64,000 nucleotides of DNA from Planoprotostelium fungivorum (lineage: Eukaryota > Evosea > Variosea > Cavosteliida > Cavosteliaceae), in the NCBI GenBank assembly GCA_003024175.1, contig MDYQ01000070.1:1-64000 (forward strand), written 5' to 3'. The notes under the pieces are model-generated. The model saw only the letters and a program-made list of their open reading frames with translations. It was not told the origin of the DNA and did not search any database. Position numbers and translations under genes: made by a program. Positions 12,865-24,654 of the stretch are shown here, piece after piece. How positions within the stretch are numbered: the stretch's first letter is position 1; each line of letters begins with the position of its first letter.

Positions 12865-12875
12865 TTTTTGGCGGG
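12865..12875 (+). promoter_or_regulatory. E2F/DP-like site, distal
   Basis: The sequence TTTTTGGCGGG matches the core TTTSGCGS of E2F/DP binding sites. It lies 166 bp upstream of the H2B ATG and next to a second AAAAAGCGCGG-like element at 12850-12860. Confidence 0.5.
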
Positions 12876-12963
12876 CTTCAAGGCCGCATCCGATTATGCA
12901 AGACGCATTTTTGTTGAAACGGGACCGTGAGCGTGCTCGCTTTTTAACGGACGTTCAAATTTG

Positions 12964-12975
12964 TTTGGCGGGAAA
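12964..12975 (+). promoter_or_regulatory. E2F/DP-like site, proximal
   Basis: TTTGGCGGGAAA is a near-perfect E2F/DP consensus, 66 bp before the H2B ATG. Such sites drive S-phase expression of replication genes in animals and plants; the role here is inferred from position. Confidence 0.6.
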
Positions 12976-13040
12976 AAATCTACGATTCAAATCCTTCCTT
13001 GTCATAACTGAAGTGAAACCGCACAAGAGCAAGAAGAACC

Positions 13041-13466
13041 ATGCCCGCAGGAAAGTCACCCGCCTCTAAAGCCGGAAAGGCACCCAAGACCGCCTCCAAG
13101 ACCCCCAAGGTCGCCAAGAAGGCATCGTCCGAAGATAAGGAGAAGAAGGGAGGAAACAAGAAGAGACAGAGCAACTCTTACAGCTCCTACATCTACAAGG
13201 TGCTCAAGCAGGTCCACGCTGACACCGGTATCTCTAAGAAGGCCATGGTTATTATGGACAACTTTATCAACGACATCTTTGAGAGAATCGCCGTTGAAGC
13301 CGGAAAACTCGCCTCTTACAACAAGAAGCAGACTCTGTCTTCTCGAGAGATCCAGACTGCCGTTCGTCTCATCCTTCCCGGAGAGCTCGCCAAGCATGCC
13401 GTCTCTGAGGGAACCAAGGCCGTCACCAAGTACAACTCTTCTCACGGCAGCGCCCCCGATTCTTAA
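13041..13466 (+). CDS. H2B: Histone H2B
   Basis: Intronless, 141 residues, as expected for a core histone. The N-terminal tail is rich in Lys, Ala, Pro and Ser ([20 protein letters not shown]). The fold follows with [40 protein letters not shown] and [20 protein letters not shown], ending in AVTKYNSS, which carries the Lys ubiquitinated in other eukaryotes. A short extension HGSAPDS follows. Packages DNA in the nucleosome with H2A. Upstream E2F-like sites suggest cell-cycle control. Confidence 0.97.
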   Translation: MPAGKSPASKAGKAPKTASKTPKVAKKASSEDKEKKGGNKKRQSNSYSSYIYKVLKQVHADTGISKKAMVIMDNFINDIFERIAVEAGKLASYNKKQTLSSREIQTAVRLILPGELAKHAVSEGTKAVTKYNSSHGSAPDS

Positions 13467-13512
13467 GACATTCCAAGGATCAGCGACTGTGCGACCACAC
13501 AACAACAAAAAC

Positions 13513-13529
13513 GGTGTTATTTAAACACC
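13513..13529 (+). terminator. Possible 3' stem-loop of the H2B mRNA
   Basis: GGTGTT and AACACC form a perfect 6-bp stem around the loop ATTTA, 47 nt after the stop codon, preceded by AC/A-rich sequence and followed by ACACACAAC. Stem length, distance from the stop and flanks resemble the replication-dependent histone stem-loop, but the stem sequence and loop size differ from the animal consensus. Confidence 0.35.
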
Positions 13530-13666
13530 ACACACAACTGCAGCCCGAGGGATGTCTATATAAAATGGTTTCGATAATGTGATGATGGGTATTTTGTTAC
13601 TGTCAGATGGTTTGAAGACACGAAACGATGAGAAATTCACAATAATCGCCCACGCAAGCACGCAAC

Positions 13667-14567
13667 ATGGAGCACGATATGGAGGCCCTCGTGGTCTTGT
13701 TTACGTTGGTAGTCTGCATGATGGGAAGTCTATACGTTCTGTGGAGGAGTTTAGGACGTACAACCGACGGAACAGAGAACATCATACAGCCGGCTCATAA
13801 TCTGAATCATCACGGTACGTTGCAACAACAAGAAGTCCCAGAAGAGAGGAATGGTGGCTTCGATCGAGATGGATCTCATCGGGCGACCATAGACATTCTA
13901 TCACTTCACGTTCGACTCGGAGAGAGGACGATACAAGTGGACATCGACAATGGAGATCCCTCTATGACTGTATCACGATTGAAATCTATCATATCGCAGG
14001 TGAGGAAGTAACAGATCATTCACCATCGATATCGATACGAGACAGAAATTAGACGATGGAACGTCTGCAGATGGTCTTCGTATCATCTATCACGGACGAT
14101 TCTTGGAAGACAATGTACACGTCCGTGACTATCACCTATCACAAGGAGTCACTCTCATCTGTCTCCCCCAACGTGGTCCCTCCCATCAACAAGAACCACC
14201 TCCAACATCAACATCATTTCAACGACACACCCCTCCATCTTCTATCCCGCAACCACCTCAACCGCAGCCAACGAGAGGAAGAGATCAGAATCGGTCCACC
14301 TTCCATCTCGAGATGCAACAGACGTCCATTGTCATCCGTATCGGAGGACAAGAGATCTCCATCGCCCTGCAACCTTTCCTCTTACGCTTTCTCATCTCTC
14401 TCATGATCTTGTCCATGTGGTGCCTCTTCTTCTATTACGGAACGCAAGTCATCAGTGGTTTTGGAATGGTGGCGCTGGGTGTGCTCACCGTCCTCTATGT
14501 GTCATTCATCGTCTCACGTGCAGAGGACGTCATCGTGAGACGGACTCCCATCAGAGGAAGAGGTTGA
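13667..14567 (+). CDS. Transmembrane ubiquitin-like domain protein (TMUB/Dsc3-like)
   Basis: Two exons; the intron ends ACGAGACAG before AAATTAGACGATGG. An N-terminal hydrophobic helix (ALVVLFTLVVCMMGSLYVLW) is followed by a ubiquitin-like domain that starts IDILSLHVRLGERTIQVDI and ends RIIYHGRFLEDNVHVRDYHL, with the usual 'G..L.d...l.dy.l..g.tl.l' pattern. A Pro/Gln-rich linker then leads to two C-terminal hydrophobic segments (LLRFLISLMILSMWCLFFYY and FGMVALGVLTVLYVSFIV). This layout matches TMUB1/2, which work with ER-associated degradation ligases, and fungal Dsc3. The C-terminal Gly-Gly needed for conjugation is absent, as in that family. Confidence 0.75.
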
Positions 14568-14695
14568 TGAATACACATCTTGTATGATCCGTCTATTCAT
14601 GTCGATGATGATGATGTTGCAACGAAGACGTGTGTGAAACATCTTGAACTTCAAGTCGAAACGATCCATCATCAGATGTCTTTAATCATGAGATG

Positions 14696-17600
14696 TCACT
14701 GAGAGGCACTCATCGCCTTGAGATCCTCTTGATAGTCTTGGGGAAGTTTAGAGGCTAATGTCATGAAGGTCTGTCTGTCGCGGTTGTAAAAGTCTTTGAA
14801 CCACTGAGGAATCCAGCTCTCCAGGTCCGTTGTAGAGAGAGGATCTTCTTTGGCCAATACCTACGGACATCATCATCACATCGTCACGATGGTCATCTTC
14901 TTTACCTCATCTTCCGCACCGAGGATGTCATCTTCGGGGTCTAGGTAGTCGGCTGCATCAGCGAATGGACCTGAAGTCATGGTGAGCGATCGAGTGATCG
15001 TGAGACGATCTCACTCTTTGAGTCGAGGCCGAGTTGTCTTGCGATGACATCAAAGGAGTCCTCTCCTTCGTCCTCCTAATGTCGTATAAACATGCTGAAG
15101 ATCATGGCGGTGTGATGATGGTGATGCGTTTAGATGATAGGCGATATGTTGATTGATGTTGATGATGTGTTGATGATGATGTGTTGATGATGATGTGTTG
15201 ATGATGTGTTGATGAATGAATCACCTCGAAATCTTCCTCCTCCTGAGCAATCTGTGCCTGCTCCTTGAGGACTCTCCATTCGTGGAGCACGACACGGAAG
15301 ATCTTCTCTCTCATGCTGATGGATGGATACTTCTGCTGCTCGATCTGCTTGGCCTTCGATCTCGTGACGATCACGTCTGGATCCTGCTTCCATTGAGAAG
15401 ATCGACATCAGGTCATCCATGTGATGATGTAGTGTAGACATCATCGGTGGATGATGGATGATGACTCACTTGAGAGACCTCCTGTGCATCTCCCCTCGCT
15501 TCTATCGAATCTAATCTGGCGCCCAAAGTCTCGAACACCTTGACCAACGACAATGTGCTGAGAAGGTCATCACATGATCTCCGATGTTGATGATGAACTC
15601 ATGATCTCCATGTCTAATTCATCAAATGTTCACCTGATGATCAATGGATAGTTTCCAACGAAATTCTCTTGGTGGCGTGTCCACACGTACAAGACAAAGT
15701 CCAGCCCGTTCGTCTGCTTGTACTCGGCATTCGGCGTCACAGTCAGGGTCGATAGAAAGTTCGAAACCTGGGGGGTCAGGGTTGTCCGGAGCACGTAACA
15801 AATTCACCTCCACCGGTTGAGCGTACAATAATCTCGCGATGACGAGAGTTAGAGGCTGGTACATATTTCAGCTATAAATAGAAGGAGGATGTACCTGAAT
15901 AAGAGAAGGTAATCTGGCCGTCTGCAGTCTCTTGATCACAGCGCTGACGACCAAGCTCAGGATATCAGACACGCGAGAGAGCAGCTGAGGGGGTCAGGCG
16001 TCAGACTACAACGTTGCAGACGATCACCTTCCACATGATGGCTGAGATGAGGGTGCCCGTTGCGATGACTGCCGAATCGTTCGGATTATTCAGAGAAGTT
16101 TCGACGAATTTGAGGATGGATTGTAATGGAGTAGAGCCATTGTCCAACACCCTCTTCTCGTCAATAAAATGAAATAAAATGAAATAAAAGGATAAGCAGA
16201 CAATATGAAATCAGATAAGATGAAATGAGATAGAATGAGATGAAATGAAGTAAGATGAGATGAAATAAAAAGGAGATCGAATATGTGAGGCTCACATGGT
16301 GGACAGTTGCTCTGGCATCTTGTGTACCATCGAAGTCAACAAGATCGTTCCTTCGTTGAGGAACCCTGATTCCTCTGAATCTACACCGTTGAGAAAGGTG
16401 AGGAGAGGAGGAAGGATGTTGCCGATGAGCTGATCGCTCAGGGCGGGAGACTTTGAAACGACATTGTTCAACACGGAGAGGCAGGTCTGTCGAGTTGTAG
16501 AAGGGAAGAGAAGACGTGAATCACCATTTTCATCGCGTTTTTCTCTTCACCGGCAGTGATGATGGAGCGGACGGGCTGAGAGATGACGTTCTGAAAGTAA
16601 AGACTTCCCTCTCTGATAGAAGGTGAGATGTGATAGAGAGGATCGTGTGATGATCTACAACGATTCGATGGAATGGACTCACGGATTGGCGGCGAGTTCG
16701 CCCATGATGTCAGTGATGACGGAAGACAAGATGGGATCTGATCCAGATTTCTACGATATTTCTTCAGATGAAGATTAAATGTGAATAAAATACCTCCCAC
16801 AGCTCGCCGATCTTATTGGAGAGACCCCTCTCGATCCACCTGGCCGTTGTAGATGAATCGACGGTCACCAAGAGAGACATACACTCTAACAGCAGGTGAG
16901 TCGTGTGCTCTCTGTACGGTCGTCAGTTGGATTTAGGGTTTAGCGTTGTACGCTCACCCGGCCTCGTTGAGTAGAGACAGGAGGCCGGGCAAGGCACCCT
17001 CCAGCACAGGAGACACCTTTGTGGTGTCCACCTTCTCTTTCAATTGGGGACAGAGCTTGAGAATGGCCTGGCAGGCCATGACCTTCACGACGTCATCGTT
17101 ATCGTAACACAATCTGTGACATCATCAGCCTTATATTCGATAACTAGTATCGATACATACTATGATGATGGAATGAGATCGATCATGTAAACATATCGAT
17201 GTGAATGAACAAAATCGATTCAATTGGTAAACAATCTTGAACGTGAATGAAGCGTCCGTTCTATCGACCAATGCTTGGGGATACGAATGAAATAAAAGAT
17301 ACGCACGCGGTGGTTGCTATGGTGAACAGCTCCAGAGTCGCCTCGGTGGATAAGATCTCGACGAATGAGGCTACAGCGATCATGGACCTACCCCTCAGAA
17401 TGGGATGCTCTGTGGCGCGTCAGCTTCTTCATCTACAACGGTTCATTCGAATGAGACCCACCCGATTTGACTTCGGAGGAGAGGACGGACAGCAGGCCCT
17501 GGCCGGCACCCGCGGCGATGAGTTCGTGCCAAAGGAGGCTGATGACCCTTAAAATAGCTTCCTTGACCCTCCATCTGTTTTATTTATCAAAAAGAGCAAG

Positions 17601-19872
17601 AGAATGAAGAGAGGAAAGATGAGAGAGTGAATGTAGAAGAGACGAGAATAGGAGTCACATAAGAGAATAAAGTGAAAAGTGAAAGAGATGAAAAGAAATG
17701 ATGAGAGGATAGAAGAAAGAGTGGAGAATTGTAAATAAAAATAGCTCACGGAGGGTTCTGAGCGAAACGCTCCACGCATATCCTCAGGACACCACTGAGC
17801 CCCTCTACAAACATCCCCGAATCCGATATTTTCTGCTCACATCATCAGCACACTCTCACATCATCCATATCATCACACTCCACGCGACATCGTCGATGCA
17901 TCACATCACATCACGATGACACACGTCGATGTGAATCTCACCATGAGGGCGGCCTCTGCTATGGATCGAATGTCACAGCTCTCCAATTCGCTGAATTCGT
18001 GTTCGATGAAGACTTCTACGTCCTCCCAATCGCTCATCTGTTTCGTTGAGAGGGAGTTTTCATCGAGATTCACCTGATCGTCTGACATCTGTGCGTAGAT
18101 GAGAAGTACGGAGGCTAGATTTTGGACGGCGGCGGCGATGAATCCTGCGTGTGTCAGTTTGTAAATCGTCTGTTTCAAGATGACGTGACATTGATGACCC
18201 GTCGATGTGATGTTGATGTGGATGTGGATGTCGATGTGATATCAATGGATGTTATGTTGATGTGATATCGATATCGATGTGATGTTGATGTTGATCCTTC
18301 ATTCTCACGTGCAAAGTGTTTCTCCTCGGTGAATGATAAAATCAATTCCAACAACAAAAGATGGAAATCGTTCGCAGATGAGGCCAGAGGCTCCGTACGG
18401 TTCTCTCCCCTCCACGATGCGATCTAAAACGAGTCACCTCCGGAGAAATACGGAAGAACTCACGTCGACCGTTGCTTCATCGATGCAGTACGTCTGGTAC
18501 ATCTTGGCGCCTGAATTTTCGTTGAGTTTTCTTCGACTATTCCACGAAATTTCTGCTGTTCACCTTCAGATAATAACGACCACAGGTGAGGGAGGAGGGG
18601 GGGTAATAGAGGTTTAGAAGACTTTGGAAACTCGTTGAAAACAGGAAGCAAGAACTGATGCCGTGAGCTCGAAGGTGATGACAATAAAATAGAATAAAAG
18701 AAGACGAGAGAACAATCGAACCTGAAGGACAGCAGTGGGTAGAGCGAAATCAGAATGGATGTCGTATTTCTTTGAGAGGACGCCTTGCAGTTGAACAAAG
18801 ATTTGAGGTGCAACGTGTTGGAAGAACATCTGCATCATCTTCAGATCATCCACAGATGATGATGGAACGCGATCGACATGATGTCGTTGCACGGACGCGG
18901 ATCGATTGTTCGTCGGAACACATCTCACCTTTACGTCTGATCTGTGATCTTCTTTGACTACAATCAGCCACTTGATGAGGCTTCCCATCACGGAAACCGC
19001 TCTCGCTCGAAACTGGTCCGAATATCGCTGTGCGGTCTCAATCATTCGTGCCGATCTACAACGCGCTCACTTGTGTATCGGCCAAGATGATGCCCATGTC
19101 GGTGAAGAGGAGGTTCATGATGTGAGTCACGTGCTCATCACTGAGGTTCTCTCCGTCACAGAAGATGTCTAAAGCAGTCATGGCTCCCCTGTCTCACCAT
19201 CAGATCTTCATTCGTATGACATTCGAGATCACTCTGCGAGGCGGCTGGCCGACAGCTGCTCGCCCTCGGTGCCGCTGTCTCCCTTCTTTGCACATTCCAA
19301 CAGATCGGCGACCAATGTGGGCCAACTCTGTGGCCAATCGTGACCTGCGATGGCAGCGATGACCAAGGCAGCACCAGTGCGAATCTTTTCCTCCTGAAAG
19401 ACGTTAGAAGTGATTCGATGATGGAGAATGGTCACCGCATCGCCGAGTGCTTGAGGGATCATGGATTTGATTCGAGCACGATCTGGTTCAGGTACCAGAG
19501 GAGGGGTGAAGGCTTCGTCTACGTCTTCCCAATGGTGATTGATGTATTGTTTCAGACACACAACGGCGAGCTGATGTGATATCAGAAGTGAGAGGATGAA
19601 ATCGATGTGACCTGTCGTAGGTCCATGTCTATGTCACGATTAAGAGTGAACTCGCACAACGCGACACCATATCCTGTCCACCACATGAGATACTGTGATG
19701 GCACCTCTGAATCATCACCTTGATGTTGTGCCATGGCTACCAACGCCTTCTCAGCTCTATTACGCATCTCATTATCGGGCGATGCGATCTGCTTTAGTTG
19801 CTCGAAGAGACTGCGTGGATCCACGACATCCTGAAGAGTTGTGGATGAACGTTTCTGTCCTGCCGCGCTCAT
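14696..19872 (-). CDS. IPO9: Importin-9 (karyopherin-beta, Kap114 type)
   Basis: Nuclear import receptor. Starts MSAAGQKRSSTTLQDVVDPR at 19872. The N-terminal HEAT region has LRQ/LAVVCLKQYINHHWEDVDE, then GAALVIAAIAGHDWPQSWPT, which is the importin-9 signature 'AV..IA..DWPe.WP.L'. HEAT helices continue through about 20 exons. The C-terminus contains an acidic stretch (DAADYLDPEDDILGAEDEVL) followed by WIPQWFKDFYNRDRQTFM and ends at TGA 14696. In other species this protein imports histones, ribosomal proteins and TBP, which fits the nearby H2B gene only by coincidence. Several introns are expanded by simple repeats. Exact borders of the inner exons were not all checked. Confidence 0.85.
15112..15215. 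repeat. GTTGATGATGAT simple repeat in importin-9 intron
   Basis: Degenerate GATGATGATGTGTT units on the + strand, which read CATCATCAACAC in the transcript. Lies between two coding exons of the minus-strand gene. Confidence 0.8.
16161..16275. repeat. AAATAAAATG / GATAGAATGA low-complexity tract in importin-9 intron
   Basis: About 110 bp of AAATGAAATAAAAT and AGATGAAATGAG units, reading TTTTATTTCAT in the transcript. Part of a motif class seen in other long introns of the window. Confidence 0.75.
18180..18295. repeat. GATGTGATGTTGATG simple repeat in importin-9 intron
   Basis: Imperfect six-base units (GATGTG, GATGTT, GATATC) between exons of the minus-strand gene, again CA/TC-rich in transcript sense. 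Confidence 0.7.
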
Positions 19873-21297
19873 CTTCTGATCGAGGCAAATGTTCGAAATA
19901 TTCGTGCGGCGGGAAGAAAACAAGAAGCAGATCTACTCGTGTGTAGATGATATCGCGACCCATCAAATCCGAAGTCGAGGGCACTCTGGAACTGTTTCGA
20001 TTGTTCGCGTGTCGAGATCAACACATCCATCAGTTCACTAGCTTGAAACAACCTTTATAATAAACAGTGGTGAACAGTGGTATTCAAACTGCGAAATTTG
20101 TTCACGACAATCCACGCTCCAAAGGGATTGTTTGTGATTGTCCTCGTTGAACACTGAAGGATCACATCAACTCCGCAAGCATGTGAATGGTACGATTTCA
20201 GCAACTACACGCACGGCCCACACCATCCGCCTTCCATTTCATGATGTGTCTCGCTATGATTATTCACAGAATGCTCTGTCTCCTACGTCTAACTCTTCAG
20301 AACCTTCCCATCACCGAGGCAAACTCGCACGCAGACGCATCTTCCACCACATCGTCTGACGGTCCGTGGCAATATTATACCTAAAGGCCATCATTTCTGT
20401 GACAAATTGTCCTCCAACCCTGCTCTTTCAGTGAAATGGGCAGATTCCTGCCTTGTGGTTCAGGTCTTCCACCGCTTGGAAGGCAGCGGCCGTTAGGACG
20501 TTGGGACACAAAGCCGAAGATGTCGGTTGGGCTGCCCAATTTCAACGGCTTTCATTTTCACAGCTCCCCGCAACGGTCAAGCGGAGCCGCTGTGCCAGTC
20601 ACATCATCATCATGCCAGAGACGATGAACTCGAAGATCGAGGCCGCAATGAGACGACACTTGGCCATTGTAAAGTCCATCTATGGCACGGAGGACAGATG
20701 GACGGGTCACCCGAATGTGATGACGGAATACGAGGGAGAGGGCTACGGCTCTACCTTGTTACATGGATGCAGTCAAGAGCAGCTTCCCGTGATAGGTGAA
20801 GTTTCAGAAGAGTGGACTGAGTGAAGGATCCGCAAATTTGGAAGAGTGCGGCGACAGCTGTGAAGGGCTATCGACAGCCGTCGTAGAGAAGACGCGCAAG
20901 AGATACTTGGCAAGCTAAGGCATATGTGGATAAGATAAAGGAATATGGATGCATTTATCGTTCACACATCCGTCTGAGTTGTGCATCTTGTGTGTCGATG
21001 GCTCGACCGAACGAAATGACGTTACCATTGGCATGTGCATGAAGTCTTGTTGACAAGAGGTAGCTCTTCGTCTGCGTCTTGTACTGGTGGAGCTGAGAGG
21101 ATTCATCTCCCTAGTTGGTCAAAAAAAAACAATGTGTTCAACATGGTTCGATACTTTTCTGAACCTTCGAGGCATTTACGTTTGGGTTATTGATGTTCTA
21201 ATCATCATACTTAATGCGTGTCTGCCTGCATCTCTATCTTCACAATAAAATCACCGACAGACCCACCACTACCCATACTTATACGCGAGATCATAGG
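19873..21297. other. Long intergenic region between importin-9 and the MTHFR-like gene
   Basis: About 1.4 kb, the longest gene-poor stretch of the window. It holds one weak open frame (20591-20824) treated separately, an A-rich run at 21121-21130 and no recognisable mobile element or RNA gene. The 5' part should contain the importin-9 promoter and the 3' part the promoter of the reductase gene. Confidence 0.5.
20591..20824 (+). CDS. Possible small protein of unknown function
   Basis: An open frame ending at TGA 20822-20824. It can be read from an ATG at 20621 (EDRWTGHPNVMTEYEGEGYG, ending GEVSEEWTE), and the same frame stays open upstream to about 20453 without an ATG. The amino-acid mix is protein-like and acidic near the end, but no motif was recognised and no splice partner was found. 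It could equally be chance. Confidence 0.25.
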   Translation, partial: CASHIIIMPETMNSKIEAAMRRHLAIVKSIYGTEDRWTGHPNVMTEYEGEGYGSTLLHGCSQEQLPVIGEVSEEWTE

Positions 21298-22787
21298 ATG
21301 CGATTCCTGATGATGCTCCCATCAGGGCATGCCTATGGTAATTTCGACTCGTCACATTTTGATGAAACGTATGTCTGCAGGTGTCGACAACTTCCCATAT
21401 CAAAGAAACCAAACAGAATTCGCCTGTCCATCACGTTTGCCACAGTCGATCATGTGGTATTACCAGAATGAGGAGAAGGTATTGAGACAAGATTTCAGAC
21501 ACAAAGTGAGAGACCACAGTCGTGGCGTGTGTATATTTGGAACCGTCCCACCTCCTAGCAAAGTGGCCACGGATAAGGTGATGTGACCTGATCCTTGCGG
21601 ACAATGGCAAGCAGTGTCAGCTCATTTTACTTGTAGGTGGAGGAATTTGCAAAGGGCATCGTCAATTCACTGCAATCAGTCGAGCCAGATGGAGTCATTG
21701 TCTACGACATTCAGGTGATATCATGTCTTCACATCGTGATGACTCACACATCACAAAGGATGAGAAATCAAGGAGTGGTGAAGAGAGACCGTTTCCATTC
21801 TCTCAGACTCATGAGCCAAGAGAATTTGCAAGATTGTTAGTGCAACACTCTAGCAGCGACGATGGATCCACGACACAGATAGAGCCAATCGTCTTTCGAG
21901 CTCACGAACCGAGCGAAGCGATTCGAGACAAAGCACACATCAATAAGATATACAACTGGTTGAATGAGGTGAGAATAGCTCTAATTCCATCCCTCTAACT
22001 GGCATATCATCACTCGTCTTCATATTGAAATCATCACAGACATGGGATGAGTATGACGTACGTAATCTCGTTCTCGTCGGAGGTTCTTCCATCATCACCC
22101 ACCCTACAGAGGAGGAGGAGCTGAAACCATCTATGAGCGTCCAACAGATATCACAACTCATCGTAGACGAACACGACAGAGATTGGCTATTGGGTGGCAT
22201 CACCATCCCCGAACGTCATCGCGATCGAGGAAATGAGCATCAACGTCTCCTCCATAAGGTGATCCATCATCGAATCACATCCCATTGACACATCCCAGGT
22301 CGAGAGTGGCATCGAATTCTTCACCTCTCAAGTCGTCTACAACGCCGACAACGCCATCTGGCTCCTTCGCGACTACGATGAAGCATGTAAAGAGAGGAAC
22401 ATCAAGCCAGTTCGCATCATCTTCACCTTCGCCCCCTTCGGCTCAGACGGCACCGTCAAGTTCTTACGGTGGCTGGGTGTGGAGGTTCCTGATGGGACCA
22501 TGAAGCGAGTCCTCTCGAGGCCCACGCTGAAACAGAGAGTCGATGAGTCAAATGAGATCTGCTGGGAGAATTTCACACGCATCCTGGCCGCTTGCCAGAG
22601 ATTAAAAATCTCCGTGCCCATTGGTGTCTCTGTGGAGTGCGTCAGCAAATCCAAGATGGAGAGCGATGGAGCCCTCGAATTGTTCAAGATGCTCAAGGAC
22701 GAGATGCTGGCCTTCTACAGCAAGAGAGGAGTGCAGATCTCGTCCCAGAATTGTATAGAGGAGGAGGGGGAAATGGGGAGAGCATAA
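21298..22787 (+). CDS. Methylenetetrahydrofolate reductase-like FAD enzyme
   Basis: TIM-barrel flavoprotein family. From the ATG at 21298, MRFLMMLPSGHAYG splices over a 43-nt intron (21339-21381) to VDNFPYQRNQTEF. Signature pieces follow: VCIFGTVPPPSK, DGVIVYDIQ, GEERPFPFSQTHEPREFARL, LVLVGGSSIITHP, then a cofactor-site-like KVESGIEFFTSQVVYNADNA and IIFTFAPFGSDGTVKFLRWL. The order matches the MTHFR/FAD-linked oxidoreductase superfamily, in a divergent form lacking the usual N-terminus and the eukaryotic regulatory C-terminal domain. The C-terminus is Glu/Gly-rich and ends at 22787. Another in-frame ATG at 21214 is a possible start. Substrate identity is not certain. Confidence 0.7.
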
Positions 22788-23044
22788 AGACTTCGTTGTA
22801 ACCTTTGTTATTGAAAGACACCTCGTATTTCCCAGCTCATAATATAAAGATGAATTGATTGCCTTTCTTCGGAACGACCCATCGAATGGAAAAAACACAA
22901 CGTTGAGTGTCTCCTAAGGTTCGTGGGACCGCAGTTGCCACGGTGGGAAGTTCTATGTTTGAGTGAAAATAGGTTGATACAACCCGTGGCCTGGTTTGAT
23001 ACCACAGAATAGAACCTACGCGTGAGCATCATAAAGACGCACGC

Positions 23045-24488
23045 ATGACATCAGAGAGAACGATGAGGAGAGGTTCAGTTTGTGTGTCCATCAGTTATAC
23101 AAAGAGCACGAACGAAAGTGCAACACAGATCTACACGGGATGGATCTACCGAAAAGAAGGCATCTTGAGGCGGTGGAAGAAATACTGGTTCACACTGAAG
23201 CAGACCGAGCTCAGCTTCTATCGCAACCGCCAATCAGTGAGTTTAAAGATGACGCTTTCTCGATGGTTGGCTGACACTGTATACAGGAGGAAAAATGTCA
23301 GAAGAGATACTTCAACTTGCAAGATTACGAGGTGATGGATCGACCCATGCGCCATCGTGCTCACGTGTGACAGGTTCTCCCCATCACAAATGACGGAGAG
23401 CACTACTTTCCCTTCCAGATGAAATCCAGCTACGCCGTGTACGTCTTCAGCTGCAAGTCCCCTCAAGAGAGGTCCGAATTCATTCGGAGGTTCAACGCGA
23501 TGGCAATGGAGGGCTCGGTGGTGGCCATCAAGCAACGACAAACGTGTTTGTTCGTCCAGACCGAGAACGTAGAGCTTCAAGTACAAAGACTTCCAGCTGG
23601 TGAGTCTTGTGGAGGGAGGCTGCATCTGACTTGAACACAGACGGAAACCGTCTGCAAGGAAGGTGGAGAGACAAGATCGTTCATCTCCAACCCATCGAGT
23701 CCATCATTCCTCTTCCAGACATCATCAACAGAGTTGAGCAGTTCGCCGCTCTATCTCACCACTCCATCTCCACGGTGGTGAGTCCTCATAGACCCCCCAT
23801 TTCCAATCATCTGATGCATCCATCCAGTATGGGCTCCGTCGAGATAGTAATTCCAACTTTCTCGTCACGGAAAACATAAAGTGGGCCGGCTTAGACAGCG
23901 TCATCCGCGAGAGAGACAGCTCCTTCCACTTCTTCGACGTCATCATCCCCCTAGCCCACGCTATATCTCATCTTCACAAGAATGACATGGCTCACACCTA
24001 TCTCGACCCCAGCTGCATCTATTGGCATCCAAAGTCCTCCAGCATCAAATTGGGAGGCATTCAACACGTCGTAGGAGCAACCTCCCTTCGCAGTAGAAGA
24101 TACACCGCCCCCGAGTTGGGAGACAACAGCATAGAGGACGTAGAGACCGTAGACCTACGCATGGCCGACATCTTCTCCTTTGCCATGATGTGAGTCCTCC
24201 CTCCGATCTCATGTCAATCATCATCTCATACGAAGCAGTGCCTACGAGATCATGACCCTCACAAGAGCTTTCGACGGATTGAACGATCGTCAAGCTGGAG
24301 AGGCCATAAAGCGTGGAGACCGGCCCATCTTGCCCGATGACGCCGAAGAGGTCGTCGCTCACATCATCAAGGAGTGCTGGAGAGAGGAGGTGGACCTCCG
24401 GCCAGACATGACGAGAATTTCACTCCAGTTGCCCATCATGAGGAAAACACTGTCGCTGCGAGCTCTCTTGGACGTTGGAGATCTATAG
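23045..24488 (+). CDS. PH-domain protein with TKL-like pseudokinase domain
   Basis: Seven exons. The N-terminal PH domain reads TQIYTGWIYRKEGILRRWKK, YWFTLKQTELSFYRNRQS, then KRYFNLQDYE and FQMKSSYAVYVFSCKSPQER, ending in a helix SEFIRRFNAMA. The C-terminal half has kinase fold landmarks: FHFFDVIIPLAHAISHLHKN, RSRRYTAPEL in place of the APE motif, and ADIFSFAMISAYEIMTLTRA (the 'DvySFg...wEi.t' segment). The catalytic loop reads MAHTYLDPSCIYW instead of HRDLKPxN, and the DFG position reads LGGIQ, so the domain should be inactive. Likely a phosphoinositide-recruited scaffold (inference). An AATAAA signal follows the stop at 24516. Confidence 0.8.
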
Positions 24489-24654
24489 AGGCAGACGATG
24501 GTTTGTAGAAATGTAAATAAACGGCATCGAAATGTACAGAAAGAGTGGTGCTCGTGTGACAAAGTAACCGTGATGGGACGATAAATATTCTGAATAAAAA
24601 CCCCATCATCACATACATTCGTCATATCTCTGTGGAATCTGCCTCACCTTGTAC

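Larger units (their letters stand above)
12557..13040. promoter_or_regulatory. Shared upstream region of the hydrolase and histone H2B genes
   Basis: Non-coding gap between divergent genes. Its H2B-proximal half contains two GGCGGG elements in an E2F-like context and a GCGC-rich patch near 12855. No clear TATA box was seen close to the H2B ATG. Confidence 0.55.

Noticed and set aside
13056-13508. 150-codon open frame antisense to histone H2B
   Set aside because: It mirrors the biased codon use of H2B on the other strand; composition is Leu/Gly/Val repeats without a motif.
21110-21135. A-rich run as the tail of a retroposed gene
   Set aside because: Only about nine A residues, with no upstream gene-like sequence or target-site duplication visible.
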